The translations under genes and the position numbers were made by a program. Below are positions 7,367 to 14,132 of a stretch of DNA of 32,111 nt, piece by piece. Location of the stretch: assembly GCA_900556845.1 (NCBI GenBank), contig USQO01000016.1, forward strand, positions 1-32,111. The letters run 5' to 3'. The DNA comes from an uncultured Bacteroides sp. (GTDB lineage: Bacteria > Bacteroidota > Bacteroidia > Bacteroidales > Bacteroidaceae). Numbering within the stretch: the first letter of the stretch is position 1; the number at the start of each line of letters is the position of its first letter. The notes under the pieces are model-generated. The model was given only the letters and a program-made list of their open reading frames with translations. It had not been told where the DNA came from and ran no database searches.

Positions 7367-9172
7367 TTAATCTTTCTTGTTGGCACGCTTACGTTCCGTT
7401 TCATCCAGGATGATTTTACGCATACGCATACTTTTTGGAGTAACTTCTACATATTCATCTTCCTTGATGTATTCCAATGCCTCTTCCAATGAGAAGATAA
7501 CCGGAGGAATAATACGTGCTTTATCATCTGAACCTGAAGCACGCATGTTGGTAAGCTTTTTCGACTTGGTTACGTTTATAACAAGGTCATTTTCGTGAAC
7601 ATGTTCACCTACAACCTGTCCTGCATAAACTTCATCTTGCGGGTAAATAAAGAATTTACCTCGGTCCTGAAGTTTGTCTATTGCATATGCAAACGCAGTA
7701 CCAGCTTCCATAGCAATCATAGAACCGTTGGTACGGCGGTCGATTTCACCTTTGTATGGCTGATACTCTTTAAAACGGTGTGCCATGATAGCTTCACCCT
7801 GAGAAGCAGTCAATACGTTAGTACGCAAGCCAATGATACCACGTGAAGGCATGTCGAACTCAATGTTTACACGGTCTCCCTGTGTTTCCATAGAGGTCAG
7901 TTCACCCTTGCGGCGGGTAACCATATCAATCATTTTGCTTGAGAACTCTTCAGGTACGCTGATTGTCAGCTCTTCGATAGGCTCGCATTTTACGCCGTCT
8001 ATTTCTTTGTAAATAACCTGCGGCTGTCCTACCTGCAATTCATATCCTTCACGGCGCATGGTTTCAATCAATACAGACAGATGCAAGACACCACGTCCTG
8101 AAACAATCCATTTGCCATCTTCGTTTTCTGTCTTGCGTACACGCAAAGCCAGGTTCTTGTCTAATTCCTTTGTCAAACGGTCGTGTATATGGCGTGAAGT
8201 CACAAACTTACCTTCTTTTCCGAAGAAAGGAGAGTCGTTGATTGTGAACAACATACTCATAGTAGGTTCGTCGATTGCGATAGGTGGAAGTGGTTCCGGG
8301 CTTTCGAAATCGCAGATTGTATCACCAATTTCAAAACCTTCTACACCAACGATTGCACAGATATCACCTGAAGAAACCGATTCTGTTTTTTTACGTCCCA
8401 GTCCTTCGAAAGTATGCACTTCCTTGATTTTTGATTTTACCAGTGAACCGTCGCGTTTGGCAAGTGTGATGTTCATACCTTCGCGCAATGTTCCGCGATG
8501 CACACGGCCTACAGCAATACGTCCTGTATATGAAGAATAATCCAATGAAGTGATCAGCATCTGTGGGGTACCTTCCAGCTGTTTAGGAGCAGGAATGTAT
8601 TTTACGATAGCATCAAGCAGGGGAGTGATGCTGTCTGTAGGAGTTTTCCAGTCTTCTCCCATCCAGTTGTTCTTTGCAGAACCATAAACAACAGGGAAAT
8701 CCAGCTGGTCTTCAGTAGCGTTCAAGCTGAACATCAGGTCGAACACCATTTCGTATACTTCTTCCGGACGGCAGTTCGGCTTGTCTACCTTATTGACTAC
8801 AACAATCGGTTTCAATCCGATTTGCAATGCCTTTTGCAATACGAAGCGAGTTTGTGGCATAGGGCCTTCAAAAGCATCAACCAACAAAATACATCCGTCG
8901 GCCATGTTCAGCACACGTTCTACCTCGCCACCGAAGTCGGCATGCCCCGGAGTATCGATGATATTGATTTTTGTACCTTTGTAATTGATGGAAACATTTT
9001 TTGAAAGAATCGTTATACCTCTTTCACGTTCCAAATCGTTGTTATCCAATACCAATTCTCCATTGGTCTGGTCGTTGCGGAACAAGTGTCCCGCCAACAT
9101 CATTTTATCTACCAGCGTAGTTTTACCGTGGTCTACGTGGGCAATGATGGCAATGTTTCTAATATCTTGCAT
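7367..9172 (-). CDS. typA: Ribosome-associated translational GTPase TypA/BipA
   Basis: The 601-residue protein matches the usual TypA/BipA length. The GTPase domain shows G1 AHVDHGKT (residues 11-18), G2 in ERERGITI, G3 DTPGHAD, G4 NKVD and G5 SAK, followed by the beta-barrel, EF-G-like domain and the TypA-specific C-terminal domain. Family knowledge: TypA binds the 70S ribosome and supports 50S subunit assembly and growth under stress or low temperature. The start MQDIRNIAIIAHVDHGK fits homologues. It is divergent from rpsO across a 236-bp region holding both promoters, and its end meets the shared terminator at 7316-7351. Confidence 0.97.
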   Translation of the reverse strand: MQDIRNIAIIAHVDHGKTTLVDKMMLAGHLFRNDQTNGELVLDNNDLERERGITILSKNVSINYKGTKINIIDTPGHADFGGEVERVLNMADGCILLVDAFEGPMPQTRFVLQKALQIGLKPIVVVNKVDKPNCRPEEVYEMVFDLMFSLNATEDQLDFPVVYGSAKNNWMGEDWKTPTDSITPLLDAIVKYIPAPKQLEGTPQMLITSLDYSSYTGRIAVGRVHRGTLREGMNITLAKRDGSLVKSKIKEVHTFEGLGRKKTESVSSGDICAIVGVEGFEIGDTICDFESPEPLPPIAIDEPTMSMLFTINDSPFFGKEGKFVTSRHIHDRLTKELDKNLALRVRKTENEDGKWIVSGRGVLHLSVLIETMRREGYELQVGQPQVIYKEIDGVKCEPIEELTISVPEEFSSKMIDMVTRRKGELTSMETQGDRVNIEFDMPSRGIIGLRTNVLTASQGEAIMAHRFKEYQPYKGEIDRRTNGSMIAMEAGTAFAYAIDKLQDRGKFFIYPQDEVYAGQVVGEHVHENDLVINVTKSKKLTNMRASGSDDKARIIPPVIFSLEEALEYIKEDEYVEVTPKSMRMRKIILDETERKRANKKD

Positions 9173-9194
9173 ACTATACCTATATATTTGGGCA

Positions 9195-9202
9195 CAAAGT
9201 TA
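9195..9202 (-). promoter_or_regulatory. -7 box of the typA promoter
   Basis: On the minus strand TAACTTTG is an exact TAnnTTTG match, 22 bp upstream of the typA start codon, implying a leader of only about 15 nt. No good -33 TTTG is seen at 19-21 bp, only A/T-rich DNA. Confidence 0.5.
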
Positions 9203-9335
9203 CGATTTTTCTTGTGATTTTTAGGATAAAAAAACTTGATTTTCCTTTCGTTTGCCGTAAAAAGTTATAAGAAATGGCTGTGAAGCATTCTTGCAGATAT
9301 TTTTAATGGAAAAAGTAAAAAGAAGTGCATAAATC

Positions 9336-9366
9336 ATTGCAATATAAAAGATTATCATTATCTTTG
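9336..9366 (+). promoter_or_regulatory. Promoter of rpsO
   Basis: TATCTTTG (9359-9366) is an exact -7 consensus match. ATTG (9336-9339) sits 19 bp upstream as a near-consensus -33 box. The leader would be about 35-40 nt. Confidence 0.7.
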
Positions 9367-9408
9367 CACCCGCAAATCAAATTTATACATTTTAAAAATA
9401 GTCAAATT

Positions 9409-9678
9409 ATGTATTTAGACGCAGCTAAAAAACAAGAAATCTTTGAAAAGTACGGAAAGTCTAACACTGATACTGGCTCACCTGAAGCACAGATTGCATT
9501 GTTTTCATACCGTATTTCTCACCTGACTGAGCACATGAAGCTCAACAGAAAAGATTATAGCACAGAAAGAGCTTTGACAGCATTGGTAGGTAAGCGTCGT
9601 TCTTTATTGAACTACCTTAAAGACCGCGATATCGAAAGATACCGTGCTATTGTTAAAGAACTTGGATTGCGTAAGTAA
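9409..9678 (+). CDS. rpsO: 30S ribosomal protein S15
   Basis: The 89-residue protein is the standard S15 length and carries the family signature TGSPEAQIALFSYRISHLTEHMK and the C-terminal KRRSLLNYLKDRDIERYRAIVKELGLRK core split over helices. It binds 16S rRNA in the platform early in 30S assembly. An in-frame extension to 9325 would overlap the promoter at 9359-9366, so ATG 9409 (MYLDAAKKQ) was chosen. It is a single-gene unit with its own promoter and a very strong terminator. S15 often represses its own mRNA; I cannot confirm such a site in this short leader. Confidence 0.98.
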   Translation: MYLDAAKKQEIFEKYGKSNTDTGSPEAQIALFSYRISHLTEHMKLNRKDYSTERALTALVGKRRSLLNYLKDRDIERYRAIVKELGLRK

Positions 9679-9697
9679 TTTTTTACTTGCCGTAAAC

Positions 9698-9742
9698 AAA
9701 AAAAGCCGAGGGTGTAATCGTTGTACACCCTCGGCTTTTTAT
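9698..9742 (+). terminator. Strong intrinsic terminator of rpsO
   Basis: A perfect 17-bp stem (9700-9716 with 9724-9740; core GCCGAGGGTGTA) and a 7-nt loop are flanked by A7 and T5. It begins about 20 bp after the stop codon. Confidence 0.95.
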
Positions 9743-9779
9743 TTGTACAAAAATCTCACTGCAGAACGTATTATATTAC

Positions 9780-9799
9780 AAATATGCATATTTTTGCAT
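9780..9799 (+). promoter_or_regulatory. Possible promoter/operator of the LytTR-GH5 unit
   Basis: TATTTTTG (9789-9796) fits the -7 consensus and overlaps a perfect 14-bp palindrome AAATATGCATATTT (9780-9793). TGCAT is also repeated exactly 10 bp apart (9785 and 9795), that is, on the same helix face. No -33 TTTG is present at the right distance, so activation by a regulator is plausible. The leader would be about 70 nt. Confidence 0.4.
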
Positions 9800-9870
9800 T
9801 CATATTGGAAATGATAAATCTTAAATTAATACGATAAGAGGTATGCCCTCAGGAAAATCATAAAATACAG

Positions 9871-10776
9871 ATGTCTATTTTAAATACATACTATTATAAG
9901 TTATATTCTTTTCTACAGAAGCCTTTAAAGAATTTGTCAGAAAGTTGGTGGCAACTAAAAATTGCAGTGGGATTGATATTATTCTGCATCTTTTTTCTGT
10001 CATTTTTTGTCCCTTATAATATTACTGCTTGGCTTACTTCTTTTACGTTTTTGCCGATATCTTCCCTTTCTTGTCTTTGCCTAGGTGGGGGAGTGACATT
10101 TGCATTATCGCATATTGTTTTTTACATGATAAGTAGAAATATTTCGTCTATAAGAGTTTATCATTTACTGCTTTTGTGTATATTAGACATTATACTGCTT
10201 TCATTGGTGTTAGCCTACTTATTTTGTAGCCACCCAGACAGTTACCTGACCGATTTTTATGAAACCTTTCAGTTGGTAACTCCAGTGGTATTGCTGGCTT
10301 ACTTACTGTTAGGACTGGTATTAGCCGTTTGCCAGCTTAGAGAACCAGTGAAAGTGCCTGTTTCAGCTAAAAAGGAAGTGATGCCCGATGAAATGGCATG
10401 TTTTTATGACATGAATGGAGAGCTGCGGTTCCGATGGCTTCTTGCCGAAGTACTATATATAGAGGCAGCTGACAATTATGTTTCTGTCTATTATATGAAA
10501 GATGGCCGGCCAGTAAAGGAATTGATTAGGAATACATTGAAGAACACCGAAAAAAACTTGGCTGGTAAAAATTTTCAGAAGTGTCATCGCTCGTTTCTTG
10601 TGAATATACATGCAGTAACTGGATGGAAGAAATGTGGCCGTAACTATTTGTTGTTGTTTGGCATAGACGGCATGTCTGTCCCAGTTTCACGCTTATACAT
10701 CCCACAGTTTATAAAAGATAAACCGTTTGTCCCAAAAACTGCCTGTTCGCCCCATAAAAATGCAGATGAAGCTTGA
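9871..10776 (+). CDS. Membrane-anchored LytTR-domain transcription regulator
   Basis: The 301-residue protein has four predicted membrane helices (about 31-49, 58-87, 96-116, 131-152), a short linker, and a C-terminal LytTR DNA-binding domain (about 185-285) with the typical LLAEVLYIEAADNYVSVYY and FQKCHRSFLVNI segments. LytTR domains bind DNA through beta strands and usually follow a response-regulator receiver; here a membrane module replaces it, so the protein may sense a membrane or envelope signal in one component. No histidine kinase is adjacent. It is the first gene of a compact unit with a small secreted protein and a GH5 hydrolase, which it may control. The target and signal are unknown. 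Confidence 0.85.
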   Translation: MSILNTYYYKLYSFLQKPLKNLSESWWQLKIAVGLILFCIFFLSFFVPYNITAWLTSFTFLPISSLSCLCLGGGVTFALSHIVFYMISRNISSIRVYHLLLLCILDIILLSLVLAYLFCSHPDSYLTDFYETFQLVTPVVLLAYLLLGLVLAVCQLREPVKVPVSAKKEVMPDEMACFYDMNGELRFRWLLAEVLYIEAADNYVSVYYMKDGRPVKELIRNTLKNTEKNLAGKNFQKCHRSFLVNIHAVTGWKKCGRNYLLLFGIDGMSVPVSRLYIPQFIKDKPFVPKTACSPHKNADEA

Positions 10777-10817
10777 AGAAATTATCTTTGTTCTGTAATC
10801 TTAAAACAATATGTAGT

Positions 10818-11186
10818 ATGAAATTAATGATTGGGGCTCTACTGATGTCGGCCTTTTTAACTATTCAGACACAGAGTGAATCGGATTTATTATGTGGAAA
10901 ATGGGATGTGAAAGTTCCTAAGGCTCCTTATGGATATCACGAAGGTGAGTTGACTTTTCAACGAGTGAAAGGAAAATTAAGAGTCTGTGTGAGTTTGCCT
11001 TATACGAATCTGAATATAGGGAATTTAAAAAAAGAGGAGTATGGATATTCCTGTTCACAATATATAGATGGAACATCTGTTAACATACGGTTTATCATTC
11101 AGAGAAAAGGAGAACAAGAGTGTCTATGTGCAGTAGCGGAAGTCGGCGGACAAACTATGGATGTGAAATTATCCCGTAAAAAATAA
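10818..11186 (+). CDS. Small secreted protein of unknown function
   Basis: I do not recognise a named family. The 122-residue product from ATG 10818 begins MKLMIGALLMSAFL, a signal peptide, and the mature part is a beta-rich domain of about 100 residues starting CGKWDVKVPKAPYGYHEGEL and containing four further cysteines scattered in the domain. An alternative TTG start at 10773 would overlap the lytTR stop and bury the signal peptide, so it is less likely. The GxW start and alternating strands recall small lipocalin-like or ligand-binding barrels, but this is only an impression. It sits 41 bp after the regulator and 9 bp before the GH5 gene, so the three are probably co-transcribed. Confidence 0.7.
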   Translation: MKLMIGALLMSAFLTIQTQSESDLLCGKWDVKVPKAPYGYHEGELTFQRVKGKLRVCVSLPYTNLNIGNLKKEEYGYSCSQYIDGTSVNIRFIIQRKGEQECLCAVAEVGGQTMDVKLSRKK

Positions 11187-11195
11187 AGTGAAAAG

Positions 11196-12764
11196 ATGGC
11201 TAAGATATTCTTATCATTGTGCATTAGTATTGTATTTATACTGATGGCATGTACTGCAGAGCAAGAACGTCTTTCTTTTCTTCAGGTAAAGGGAGATAGG
11301 ATTATTGACTCAGCAGGTAGAGAAGTGATATTGAACGGAATCAATCATGTGGTGAAGGACCCGAAAAAGCAGTATGTTTATGCAGCTGACGAGCAACTTT
11401 TTAAGAATTTTCGTATTTATGGGTTTAACTGTGTGAGATATGGTATTATTTGGGATGGTTTGGAACCAGAGCCAGGTGTGATAAACGAAGAATACCTTAA
11501 GGAAATAGATAAGCGAGTAAAGTGGGCCGAGGAGAATGGCATATGGTTGGTATTGGATATGCATCAGGATCTTTATGGCCGTAAGTTTAGTGATGGTGCA
11601 CCGCAATGGGCTACTTTAGACGATGGGTTGTCACATCAGTCGGGGGATGTGTGGAGTGATTCTTATCTGATCAGTCCGGCAGTGCAGCGTGCATTCGATA
11701 ATTTTTGGAACAATAAGCCGGCCTCAGATGGAAAAGGAGTACAAGATCATTATCTGGAAGTTTGGCGAGTACTGGCCGAACGTTATAAAGACGCACCTTC
11801 GGTGGCAGGGTTTGATATTATGAATGAACCATTCATGGGTATTGAGGCGCAAGATGTTTTCAGAGATTTACTGAAAGGATATGCCGAAGGTGCGGCTTTG
11901 CAGGGAGGTAAGTTACCGAATATGAATCAGCTTCTTACGGCTTTTGGAAGTGAAGCATCGCGTATAGAGTTGCTTGAAAGCTTGAATGACAAGGAACTAT
12001 ATAGGACAATGACAGGTGCAGCCGGTCATAGGGTGAAAGCTTTTGAAGAACAAAAACTTTCGGCATTCTACCAGCGTGCACGAGATATTATTCGTGGAAC
12101 AGGAAGTAAACAATTACTGTTTTTGGAACATAGTTATTTCTGCAATATGGGCATCCCCAGTTACTTTACGGTTCCTAGGGGAACAGATAACCGAAAAGAC
12201 CCGAACTGTGTATATGCACCTCATGGCTATGACCTGGTTACTGATACGGACGCGGCTGATAATCCTGATTACAGTCGGACGGAAGTAATCTTTGAACAGA
12301 TTTTCAAGAATGGTGAAAATAAACAGTTGCCTGTATGGATAGGTGAGTGGGGAGCTTTCTATAAAGGAAAGGATTATCGGAGTGCAGCTTCCTATATTAT
12401 TCAGATGATAGAGCAACGATTAGCGGGACAGACCTATTGGTGCTGGTGGCCCCAGATTGAAGATCAAGACTATTTTAAAATAGCATTGTCGCGTCCTTAT
12501 CCGATGGCAGTGGCCGGAAAATTAAAGTCTTATACCAATACTGAAGATAGATTTGTATGCAAATGGAATGAGCAAGCAGGAGAAACAGAAGAAAGCTGTT
12601 TTTTTGTTCCAAAGCTATCGCTATTGGAGGAACATCAGCTGCAGATTGAACCTTTGTCAGCTTACAGGATTGAGCCGATTGCAGGAAGTCAGTCAGGTTA
12701 CCTTATAGTAACCCCCTGTGGAAAGAATGTTGACAGGTGCATTTCATTTCCTTCATTAAATTAG
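11196..12764 (+). CDS. GH5 family glycoside hydrolase lipoprotein, endoglycoceramidase-like
   Basis: The 522-residue protein has a lipoprotein signal with lipobox LMAC (C19). A GH5 (beta/alpha)8 barrel starts at about residue 40. The predicted acid/base is E211 in DIMNEPF and the nucleophile is E384 in WIGEWG, and the DMHQDLYGR and GAPQWA segments resemble endoglycoceramidases (EGCase), which release the glycan from glycosphingolipids. A C-terminal beta domain of about 100 residues follows, as in those enzymes. A gut Bacteroidales could use it on host or dietary glycosphingolipids or other beta-glucosides. It is the last gene of the LytTR unit. Substrate assignment is inferred; GH5 covers many activities. 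Confidence 0.85.
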   Translation: MAKIFLSLCISIVFILMACTAEQERLSFLQVKGDRIIDSAGREVILNGINHVVKDPKKQYVYAADEQLFKNFRIYGFNCVRYGIIWDGLEPEPGVINEEYLKEIDKRVKWAEENGIWLVLDMHQDLYGRKFSDGAPQWATLDDGLSHQSGDVWSDSYLISPAVQRAFDNFWNNKPASDGKGVQDHYLEVWRVLAERYKDAPSVAGFDIMNEPFMGIEAQDVFRDLLKGYAEGAALQGGKLPNMNQLLTAFGSEASRIELLESLNDKELYRTMTGAAGHRVKAFEEQKLSAFYQRARDIIRGTGSKQLLFLEHSYFCNMGIPSYFTVPRGTDNRKDPNCVYAPHGYDLVTDTDAADNPDYSRTEVIFEQIFKNGENKQLPVWIGEWGAFYKGKDYRSAASYIIQMIEQRLAGQTYWCWWPQIEDQDYFKIALSRPYPMAVAGKLKSYTNTEDRFVCKWNEQAGETEESCFFVPKLSLLEEHQLQIEPLSAYRIEPIAGSQSGYLIVTPCGKNVDRCISFPSLN

Positions 12765-12780
12765 TATGTATAGAAAAGAA

Positions 12781-12825
12781 AAACAGTCCTTCAAAGTTTA
12801 TGAATAAAGATTTGAAGGACTGTTT
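12781..12825. terminator. Bidirectional terminator between the GH5 gene and luxS
   Basis: Perfect 15-bp arms (AAACAGTCCTTCAAA and its complement) enclose a 15-nt loop in the 79-bp space between two convergent genes. The flanks are A-rich on the left and only T/A-rich on the right, so it may be stronger for luxS. Confidence 0.75.
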
Positions 12826-12843
12826 ATTATATAAAGGACAATT

Positions 12844-13323
12844 TCAGACCGGATAATTCAGATTCTCATCAGTAGCCTGTTCCAGTACTTCGTGCAGGTA
12901 TTTAGCTGCTTCCCATTTGGCCATTGGCAAGTTCATCATCAGATAATTGCCACAGTCTTTTGCACTAGCTCCCGGTATTTCGCCTTCGTAGTCGGCAATG
13001 AAACGGAATGTTTCAATCATCAGTGGCAGAATGTCAGCCGACGTCAGGTCCCCTTTCACTACCAAATAATTTCCCGTAAGGCATCCCATAGGACCCCAGT
13101 AGATAATCTTGTCGGCCCATTCCGCATGATTACGAAGGAATGTGGCAGCCAAATGTTCCATGGTGTGAATAGCCGACGGACTGAGAGCCGGTTCGCGGTT
13201 GGGCTCTTTCATACGAATATCGAAAGTTGTGACAATCTCACTTCCTACGGTATCCTTGCGCGATACATAAATACCCCGCAACAGACGGATATGGTCTACT
13301 GTAAAGCTTGGTATCTTTTTCAT
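12844..13323 (-). CDS. luxS: S-ribosylhomocysteine lyase LuxS
   Basis: The 159-residue protein is full length for LuxS (EC 4.4.1.21), which splits S-ribosylhomocysteine into homocysteine and DPD, the precursor of autoinducer-2. Metal ligands H53 and H57 (HTMEH) and C124 (AKDCGNY) are present, as is the catalytic C81 in GPMGC. It lies 11 bp downstream of mtnN on the same strand, so both steps of S-adenosylhomocysteine recycling are made from one transcript. No AI-2 receptor or import gene is nearby, so the metabolic role is the safer reading. Confidence 0.97.
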   Translation of the reverse strand: MKKIPSFTVDHIRLLRGIYVSRKDTVGSEIVTTFDIRMKEPNREPALSPSAIHTMEHLAATFLRNHAEWADKIIYWGPMGCLTGNYLVVKGDLTSADILPLMIETFRFIADYEGEIPGASAKDCGNYLMMNLPMAKWEAAKYLHEVLEQATDENLNYPV

Positions 13324-13334
13324 GACTTTATTAA

Positions 13335-14030
13335 TTATAATTGGTTAGGCAGTGCCTTCAGGAATGTTTCTGTTACACGGAAAGAACGGTCGGCCATTTC
13401 TCCCCAGAAATTCTGGTATTGCTCGAAGTGCTTGTCGGCTCCCGGAGTATCGCTGATGATACGGAAACTGATAAAAGGTACATTATACAAATGACAAACC
13501 TGAGCAATGGCAGCCGATTCCATGTCTACGGCCAGTCCTTCAGGGAAATTGCTTTTAATTTCATTCAGCTCTTTGCGGTCTGTGATGAATTTATCGCCCG
13601 TGCAAATCAGGCCGCCGAAGATTGCGGTTTCTGTGTCAAGAGACAAGGCGCATTTCAGTAGAGTTTCGTTTCCGGTGAAATAGGTAGGAAGACCTTGAAT
13701 CTGTCCGTAAGCATTTCCTTCGCCGCACCATACATCATGATAAACAATCTGCTGGCTCACTACGACGTCCATTACTTTCAGACAAGTATCAATGCCGCCT
13801 GCAACACCGGTGCTGATAATACAGTCGGGCTGGAAGTTACGGATTAGTTCCACGGTTCCGGCTGCGGCATTTACCTTACCGATACCGCATTGCATCAGTA
13901 CAATGGTATTTTTCTGAATGGTTCCTTCGATATAAGTAAAGGGACCTTCTGTACGTTCCTGTTTATTCTCCAGTTGGTTTGCCAGTTGCTTCTGTTCGGA
14001 AGACATGGCAGTAATGATTCCTATTTTCAT
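13335..14030 (-). CDS. mtnN: 5'-methylthioadenosine/S-adenosylhomocysteine nucleosidase
   Basis: The 231-residue protein (EC 3.2.2.9) removes adenine from methylthioadenosine and S-adenosylhomocysteine; the latter yields the LuxS substrate. It starts MKIGIITAMSSE with E12 at the position of the catalytic-site Glu. GVAGG, the VDMESAA segment carrying the substrate-binding Glu, and ISDTPG carrying the general-acid Asp are all present. Upstream is a short divergent region shared with the YfhO-type gene. mtnN-luxS form a two-gene operon with an 11-bp gap. Confidence 0.97.
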   Translation of the reverse strand: MKIGIITAMSSEQKQLANQLENKQERTEGPFTYIEGTIQKNTIVLMQCGIGKVNAAAGTVELIRNFQPDCIISTGVAGGIDTCLKVMDVVVSQQIVYHDVWCGEGNAYGQIQGLPTYFTGNETLLKCALSLDTETAIFGGLICTGDKFITDRKELNEIKSNFPEGLAVDMESAAIAQVCHLYNVPFISFRIISDTPGADKHFEQYQNFWGEMADRSFRVTETFLKALPNQL

Positions 14031-14053
14031 GCGTTAAAAATGATTTTCAGCAG

Positions 14054-14061
14054 CAAATTTA
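14054..14061 (-). promoter_or_regulatory. -7 box of the mtnN-luxS promoter
   Basis: On the minus strand TAAATTTG is an exact TAnnTTTG match, 23 bp before the mtnN start codon. No TTTG -33 box is seen at the preferred distance. Confidence 0.5.
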
Positions 14062-14084
14062 CTATTTTTCAGTCACTATTATGT

Positions 14085-14092
14085 TATCTTTG
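14085..14092 (+). promoter_or_regulatory. -7 box of the YfhO-type gene promoter
   Basis: TATCTTTG is an exact -7 match 40 bp before ATG 14133. It is divergent from the mtnN box only 23 bp away, so the two polymerases would overlap. A spaced inverted repeat TCAGTC (14069-14074) / GACTGA (14095-14100) brackets it. Confidence 0.55.
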
Positions 14093-14132
14093 CCGACTGA
14101 AAACATTAATTATTAATAAAGTATCTCTGCTT

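Noticed and set aside
13890..14132. N-terminal extension of the YfhO-type protein
   Set aside because: It overlaps mtnN on the other strand, crosses the promoter box and has no family similarity; ATG 14133 gives the expected start.
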